From: Blastomussa wellsi
Taxonomy: Eukaryota; Cnidaria; Anthozoa; Scleractinia; Plerogyridae
Reading direction: 5' to 3'
Length of the DNA: 64,000 nt
Assembly: GCA_947652115.1 (NCBI GenBank)
Contig: OX393571.1
Location: 15,345,794 to 15,409,793, forward strand
Below, piece by piece: positions 60,901-64,000 of this stretch. Below the pieces are notes generated by a model that worked only from the letters and a program-made list of their open reading frames with translations, did not search any database and had not been told where the DNA came from. How positions within the stretch are numbered: position 1 is the first letter of the stretch; each line of letters opens with the position of its first letter. The position numbers were made by a program, and so were the translations under genes.

Positions 60901-63594
60901 TTACTATTGTGAAATCAGTTATCTACATGTTTTGTTGAAAGCATTCCAGAAGTGACATTTGTTCCTAAAATGAGATTTTTGCAAAAAGAAAAATTCTTTA
61001 CCATTTGATTGTAAACTGTGGTCTATCCATTTCAAAAGAAATAACATTCGTTTTCACAATACAATTAGCGGTGTGTTGCTGGAAAAGAATAGGAGTTAAT
61101 TTAATTAACGAAAGCTTGCATTATTGACCAGAAACTGAATGCATGTAGCGACTGTATATTTCTCATAGCTTTCTGATGAATAAAACTATAGTTTTCTTTT
61201 TCATTGCCAATATTTTGTAGTTCCTAAAGAGCATGTGAAAAAATAACATACATTGATATTAGATTGTAAACGGCCGAAACGCAAACCATTAGCATTTTGT
61301 GTTTTGTTTTGTTGGAGATATCGGATTTCTTCTTGTCTTGCTGTAACACTAAAACTTTCGCATTCTCTCTCCAGTTAAAATATTTTTAGGTTTCCCAAAA
61401 AGCGGTTAGTATTTTGGTCATATGTCAATTTAACTTTTCTTCCAATCATGCATTGTATCTCAAGTTTTAACAAAAATAGCCTGCTTTTGACTTTCAACAT
61501 TTGTATTTATTCCCGCTTGTGATTGAATTCAATTACCGCATTTAGCACGTCGGCACGCTATCAAATTTTCCGCCCGGCGCGACTCGTCAAGATGGATGCT
61601 TCAAAGACTTCGACTTGTAAAAAGGTTGACTTAAAATACACTGCTTAAATGGCAAAGAAAAAAGAAAGATGATGAAACCAATTTGAATAAGGAAGGCATA
61701 TTTCAGCAATGAAATTATTTTTATGTTCCCTACGACCTACTTTCAAATGTAACGTTTTGTTTGGTTTGGTTTGTACAGAAAATACAAGGAAGAGACTTAA
61801 AAACAAAAACAATTGAATATACAAGCTTGCATGCCGTTTTGAACTCTTCCAATTCCCACCAATTGCAAATTGAAATTACAGTTTCACACAAACGCACATG
61901 GAATTGTCGTGTGCAGTCGCCACACATTAATGAACACGGAAACCTGCGGAAACCTTCAAGAAAATTTTTGGCGACCAAAAAATTTGTGCTGGCGACCAAA
62001 TCTTAAAACTTAGGAGCCAGCTGGCCCCAAGGTTTTTTTCTAAAGTCGAGCCCTGAAAGTACAAAAATCATGACGTACCGAGTATGTCACTGTGGCACTG
62101 TATCAGGGCTCGAAATTAACGTTTCGCAAACTCACAAAATGCGAGTGATTTTGTGGATTTGCAAGTGAAAAAAACATCCACTGGAGAACATTTGCGAGTG
62201 AGAATCATCCCTGTCTCTGAAACATTTCAAGAAAGCTGTTCGAATTGAGCGTCATGTTTACCTTTTCAGCTTATTACTTGAAAAGTATCAATAAGGATTT
62301 TAATTTTTACTTAAAAAAAAACTTGCTAGTTGGCTCGCCAATTTGTTAGTAGCAAAAATTTTGACTAGCAAGACTTTGCTAGCAGGTTAAAAAGTTAAGA
62401 AACATCCACTGGAGAACATTTGCGAGTGAGAATCATCCCTGTCTCTGAAACATTTCAAGAAAGCTGTTCGAATTGAGCGTCATGTTTACCTTTTCAGCTT
62501 ATTACTTGAAAAGTACCAATAAGGATTTTAATTTTTACTTAAAAAAAACTTGCTAGTTGGCTCGCCAATTTGTTAGTAGCAAAAATTTTGACTAGCAAGA
62601 CTTTGCTAGCAGGTTAAAAAGTTAAGTTCATGTCTTCTTTCTCTTACTATATAATGCCCTGTCCATGTGTATCCATTTTCATTTGAAAATGCATAAGTTT
62701 CTTTCCATTTTCTATATTCCATCCATGTTTCTGCTTTCTCCCTTTCTGCTAGCAGCAAAGACCTCACTGATGATGTTTCAAAACAGCAAAGATGATAGCC
62801 TTTGACAATATACCTTAATATATATACATTCAGCTGAACCTCTTCCCTGCCCAGGGCCTCCTAAAAGTGGCACCTGTTCAAACAGGTAGCCTGTGTTACA
62901 TCTGTTCAAAGGTTGGTGTGCCAATAAATTTTGAAGTAGGCAGTCGGCCTGAGTAGAGTAACCGACTGTTTGTTTTAATCTTTCCTTAATGTTGTCAAAT
63001 GAAGGAAAAAAGTAGCTGATGTTTCTAAGCAAAGTACAGCAAAGTAGCTGACACTTATCGTTGGCCGTCGGTTCTTATTGAAAGCACTGGCAATCGATGA
63101 ACGGTTTTTATGTGGTTCTTGATTGATCATCGATTGACCGATACCAATCAATATCAATTAACTAATTGTATCGATTGATATCGATTGATCGATTGCTTTA
63201 CCGATCATCGATTTCCATCGATTGGACACCCCGGGTATGTGTGCGGCTGTGAGTGATACCTGTCCGGATAAAACTTTGTTTTGCCTCATCCTCGGTGTAT
63301 AAACCCGTGAAACTCAACAGTGACGTAAAGCAAAGAAATACAAATAACCTCGAAACAACATAGAACAGAAAAACGATAGCTCAAAAACAAAGAAAAAGAA
63401 AACTCCATTATTTTGATAACTTTCCTTGTACATTTACAAGGTGACAAAGAACTGATATCTTACCTGCATGTTGTCTTGCCAACACCTCCTTTTCCTCCAA
63501 CGAAAACCCAGCGTAATGTTTTCTGATCGATGATATTTTGAACTGTAGGCTCGAGAGGTTCAAACACCTCTTTTTCCATTCCAGCGGCCGCCAT
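45361..63594 (-). CDS. GET3: GET3/ASNA1 ATPase, tail-anchored protein targeting factor (9 exons, complete)
   Basis: A cytosolic homodimeric ATPase that binds C-terminal membrane anchors and hands them to the ER receptor (WRB/CAML, Get1/2). Exons in transcript order: 63594-63464, 56449-56302, 55866-55809, 55256-55166, 52363-52213, 51194-51087, 49734-49590, 46154-46096, 45480-45361. All are GT-AG and all phases join, giving 336 aa (human is 348). The deviant Walker [11 protein letters not shown] is at residues 33-42. Switch I STDPAHN is at 62-68 and switch [14 protein letters not shown] at about 156-167. The zinc-binding dimer motif CGLC is at 281-284. Near the end is [17 protein letters not shown]. 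The start ATG (63592-63594) follows an in-context 'aagATGGCGGCC'. The stop TAA overlaps an AATAAA hexamer (45359-45364). Intron 7 holds an opposite-strand receptor gene; introns 1 and 6 hold large repeats. Confidence 0.96.
46459..46553. repeat. Small foldback element
   Basis: Ends AAGTGCGAAACCATTCATAT and its near-complement ATATGAATAGTTTCGCACTT, with about 40 unique bases inside. It lies in GET3 intron 7, upstream of the nested receptor gene. Confidence 0.65.
47551..48480 (+). CDS. Class A (rhodopsin-family) G-protein-coupled receptor, single exon
   Basis: 309 aa, seven hydrophobic segments, in the plasma membrane. TM1 has [12 protein letters not shown]2 has [11 protein letters not shown] (conserved L-A-x-x-D). 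TM3 starts with a Cys (AVCGVSF) and ends [11 protein letters not shown], so DRY is DRF. TM6 reads [12 protein letters not shown], without the usual CWxP. TM7 reads [10 protein letters not shown] (NPxxY kept as NPFLY). TM4 and TM5 are joined by a very short loop ([10 protein letters not shown]) without cysteine. This is a hallmark of the melanocortin/adenosine/lipid-receptor (MECA) branch, so the ligand cannot be named. ATGs at 47551, 47557 and 47581 are all in frame; I take the first. The N-terminus is Asn-rich with an NGS glycosylation site. The gene lies in GET3 intron 7 on the opposite strand. Confidence 0.93.
   Translation: MRMKRTAGITMNNNNDRQNNGSVHESHDTFDAIVITNCVLNAPMMLIAILGNVLVLVAIIRTPSIRSTSISMLCSLAVTDLLVGFVVQPLYIAHQLTKESYLYVLEGTIGHAVCGVSFLTVTAITVDRFLALSCHLRYASLVTKSRVKWAIILLWFISFALLGLYIWNKRVYRLVIGVIIAICLLISTFCYIRIYQILRYHQTEIQAQQQAMQSSTAENNTNIVRLKKSAVNTFAFYVVLIICYFPMYILLILNGLSYKEWQPEWNFSATLVFSNSSINPFLYCWRLRELRTVVVKTARQISCKKTGEN
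48481..49250 (+). other. 3' flank of the receptor gene
   Basis: No second gene recognised. An AATAAA lies at about 48929 ('agaaaataaagg') and could end the receptor message. The region is also GET3 intron 7. Confidence 0.4.
49251..49390 (-). repeat. Foldback/SINE chimera with a tRNA-like half
   Basis: The - strand contains GGAGGTCACGGGTTCGAATC, a perfect box B with paired T stem. The block is framed by the inverted repeat GTGAAAGTGAGAAATGATC and its complement (49251-49275 and 49366-49388). The tRNA 5' half is missing, so it is a repeat and not a tRNA gene. Confidence 0.5.
49860..51008. repeat. 1.1-kb C/A/T-only array; GGGTT-like on the GET3 sense strand
   Basis: Tandem CCCAA and CCATC pentamers (CCCAACCCAACCATCCCAAC), nearly free of G on the + strand. 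On the - strand, which is the GET3 pre-mRNA strand, it reads (TTGGG)n with GGATGG interruptions. It fills most of GET3 intron 6 and ends about 80 bases from exon 6. Long open frames on both strands (for example VGLGWLGW repeats) come from the stop-free repeat unit. A G-rich stretch (51037-51077) follows on the + strand. Confidence 0.9.
51480..51735. repeat. AAGGAGC-family DNA transposon fragment
   Basis: Shares 'aaagaaacaaggatgg', 'ggatggagaagattgag' and 'aaaaatttaggctaaat' with the copies at 14.5, 52.0 and 52.9 kb. The ends are decayed. It lies in GET3 intron 5. Confidence 0.45.
52018..52180. repeat. AAGGAGC-family DNA transposon, copy in GET3 intron 5
   Basis: Contains 'caccaaagaggaaacaataa', 'agaaacaaggatggc', 'ttaggctaaacgtt' and ends 'gacagagcccctttaacc'. 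It finishes about 35 bases from the donor of GET3 exon 5. A sister copy is at 52852-53003. Confidence 0.55.
52399..52581. mobile_element. Short non-autonomous DNA transposon, copy 2 (6-bp target duplication)
   Basis: Body 52405-52575, starting CAGGGGTTTCAAAACA and ending TTTTGAAATCCCTG. It is flanked by TTCTAC on both sides (52399-52404 and 52576-52581). The interior matches 16424-16585. It lies about 40 bases upstream of the acceptor of GET3 exon 5. Confidence 0.78.
52674..52843. mobile_element. Foldback retro-inserted element, copy 4
   Basis: Left arm TATAATTTGGTGTTATCAAC...GAGAGCTGACGTTTC, then a foreign stretch replacing the second arm, then the cap CACAGTTTCTTTAGAAACTT. It is flanked by CCTTGAAATAA (52674-52684 and 52833-52843). 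In GET3 intron 4. Confidence 0.7.
52852..53003. repeat. AAGGAGC-family DNA transposon
   Basis: Contains 'caccaaagaggaaacaataa', 'gaagaaacaaggatggc' and ends 'gtgacagagctcctttaac'. Adjacent to foldback copy 4. Confidence 0.55.
53504..53950. mobile_element. TTAA-flanked foldback element, copy 2
   Basis: Starts TTAAAGTGCACCTAACCCC and ends with its complement GGGGTTAGGTGCACTTTAA. The arms of about 180 bases are well conserved; the central spacer differs from the copy at 37653. Non-coding, in GET3 intron 4. Confidence 0.8.
53985..54110. repeat. Short-period minisatellite (GGTCATCGGTTAGC units)
   Basis: About nine degenerate units of 13-14 bases built from GGTCA(T/G)CGGTTAGC. Non-coding, in GET3 intron 4. 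Confidence 0.75.
54793..54969. mobile_element. Foldback retro-inserted element, copy 5 (single arm)
   Basis: Only the arm that runs into the cap is present: GGGCTAACGCTCGAAACGTC ... TTGATAAAACCAAATTATAT ... AGAAACTTACCCCCTC. It is flanked by TTTAATTTGTC (54793-54803 and 54959-54969). It shows that a single-arm unit can insert alone, and it fixes which end is constant. In GET3 intron 4. Confidence 0.75.
57255..57425. repeat. ATCGAT-rich repeat with CCCGGGGTGTC end
   Basis: Begins CCCGGGGTGTCAAATCAATC, then many AATCGAT/ATCGATT words. The copy at 63060-63235 ends in the reverse complement GACACCCCGGG, so both belong to one family. In GET3 intron 1. Confidence 0.55.
57426..59187. other. GET3 intron 1 segment, no gene recognised
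   Basis: Several open frames of 60-130 codons exist on both strands, but none shows a domain, signal or splice pattern that I recognise. Diverged repeated text ('tgagaatcaaa...ctgaggaagat..ccgg', 'ctactgttgtga') at about 57950-58300 suggests an old internal duplication of a repeat. Confidence 0.35.
59188..59412. mobile_element. CATTCTCGTCCCC-family foldback element, truncated left end
   Basis: Contains 'aagtggctctggggacacat', 'gattcgattggctgaaacc', the complementary 'gatttcagccaatcgaatc' and the right end GGGGACAAGAATG. The outer left inverted end is missing, so no target duplication is seen. In GET3 intron 1. Confidence 0.65.
59500..60601 (-). pseudogene. 5'-truncated L1/Tx1-type LINE (ORF2 C-terminus with poly(A))
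   Basis: A 252-codon open frame (60601-59843) covers the end of an L1-type ORF2. It contains [20 protein letters not shown] and [19 protein letters not shown], the zinc-knuckle-like C-x-x-C....H-x-x-x-x-C RT-associated motif, followed by [13 protein letters not shown] 3' UTR of about 340 bases follows, then AATAAA (59531-59536) and a poly(A) of about 19 bases, seen as T on the + strand at 59500-59518. The intact frame suggests a fairly young insertion. The reverse transcriptase and endonuclease are missing. In GET3 intron 1, same strand as GET3. Confidence 0.8.
60657..62060. mobile_element. hAT-like non-autonomous DNA transposon
   Basis: Body 60662-62055, starting CAGAGCTCGACGTTGC and ending GTCGAGCCCTG. 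It is flanked by AAAGT on both sides (60657-60661 and 62056-62060). The subterminal text 'ggtcgccaatgcgac' and 'gcgaccaaatcttaaaac' resembles the element at 5258-6575. The interior has no recognisable transposase. In GET3 intron 1. Confidence 0.65.
62105..62171. repeat. Single end of a CAGGGCTCG-type DNA transposon
   Basis: Starts CAGGGCTCGAAATTAAC, the same terminal style as the elements at 5258 and 60662. No matching second end is visible, because the tandem duplication begins at 62172. Confidence 0.45.
62172..62626. repeat. Tandem duplication, two copies of about 228 bp
   Basis: The unit from 'aaacatccactggagaacat' to 'gcaggttaaaaagttaag' occurs at 62172-62399 and again at 62400-62626. 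I see one base change (gta-t/c-caat) and one A lost in a poly(A) run. The event is recent. In GET3 intron 1. Confidence 0.85.
63060..63235. repeat. ATCGAT-rich repeat with GACACCCCGGG end
   Basis: Dense in ATCGATTG/CAATCGAT words and ends GGACACCCCGGG, the reverse complement of the end at 57258. Lies about 230 bases from the donor of GET3 exon 1. Confidence 0.55.
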
Positions 63595-64000
63595 CTTGTG
63601 TGTTAGAAATAACAGTTAGAACTTCATGTATCACCACATGAAATATCCTAAGCTATATTGGATTACCTGGGCCCTGTTCTTCAAACGATGGATAACGCAA
63701 TCCACTGGAATCTATCCAGTGGATAGCGTAATTTGTCTTATCCTCTGGATAGTGATTTATCCGATGGATAAGTAGCGGGAAGTAACGGTTAACTACTTAG
63801 ACTACAAAATCACTCTGGTTAGCCTATTGTAACTTGTGGTGCAAAAGTCGGTGCAAAACTTATTGTGTTGGATTTAGGCTAATGTCATGTGTGGAATCTG
63901 CTGCTGCCTGTTTGTAGATGACGAGATTTCAAGGAGTCATTATAAGGTCTGAATTGCGTTTTCCGATGTTTCGATCGACGGGGCAACACCGTCAGAAATA
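63595..64000 (-). promoter_or_regulatory. Probable GET3 5' UTR and promoter region
   Basis: Lies directly upstream of the GET3 start codon. No TATA box at a typical distance was seen. The stretch 63668-63780 is a repeat of GGATAA / TTATCC words ('atccagtggatagcg'), also found near 22930, so part of the upstream region is transposon-derived. Confidence 0.4.

Overview
This is a window of animal nuclear DNA, most likely from a cnidarian and probably an anthozoan such as a stony coral. That assignment is an inference. It rests on genes split by many GT-AG introns, AT-rich introns full of small foldback DNA transposons, Penelope-like and LINE retroelement debris, and a single-exon class A receptor of the short-extracellular-loop-2 type. 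There are no bacterial operons, ribosome binding sites or CRISPR arrays.

Three genes can be supported well. (1) 3785-18283, + strand: 18 exons of a long-form cAMP-specific phosphodiesterase 4 (UCR1, UCR2, full catalytic domain, acidic tail). The first exon or exons lie upstream and were not found. The 18 exons give 684 complete codons plus stop in one continuous frame. (2) 45361-63594, - strand: a complete nine-exon GET3/ASNA1 ATPase (336 aa) that targets tail-anchored proteins to the ER. (3) 47551-48480, + strand: an intact single-exon rhodopsin-family GPCR lying inside intron 7 of GET3 on the opposite strand. A fourth, weak candidate is a small spliced gene on the - strand (35373-41722). 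One of its exons has been copied, with splice sites, to 43.9 kb by a local duplication.

The rest is repeat-rich. From 19.7 to 21.2 kb lie nested foldback elements with 9-bp target duplications. From 24.0 to 28.3 kb, two remnants of a Penelope-like retroelement face away from each other around a 2.5-kb CA-rich minisatellite. From 29.7 to 31.4 kb lies a broken non-LTR retrotransposon. From 34.5 to 38.1 kb there are perfect and imperfect palindromes. From 39.9 to 44.4 kb there is a local duplication with LINE tails. The GET3 introns hold a 1.1-kb array that is (GGGTT)n-like on the transcribed strand, a 5'-truncated L1-type LINE, a hAT-like element and a recent tandem duplication.

Five dispersed copies of one short foldback element (8.2, 20.5, 33.4, 52.7, 54.8 kb) each carry an 11-15 bp target site duplication. 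Their core resembles the hammerhead ribozyme found in Penelope-like elements. This is the most system-like repeat signal in the window. I found no clearly new cellular system. The strongest leads are this hammerhead-bearing family, the two acceptors that decide the PDE4 C-terminus, the receptor nested in GET3, and the G-quadruplex-prone array next to a GET3 exon.
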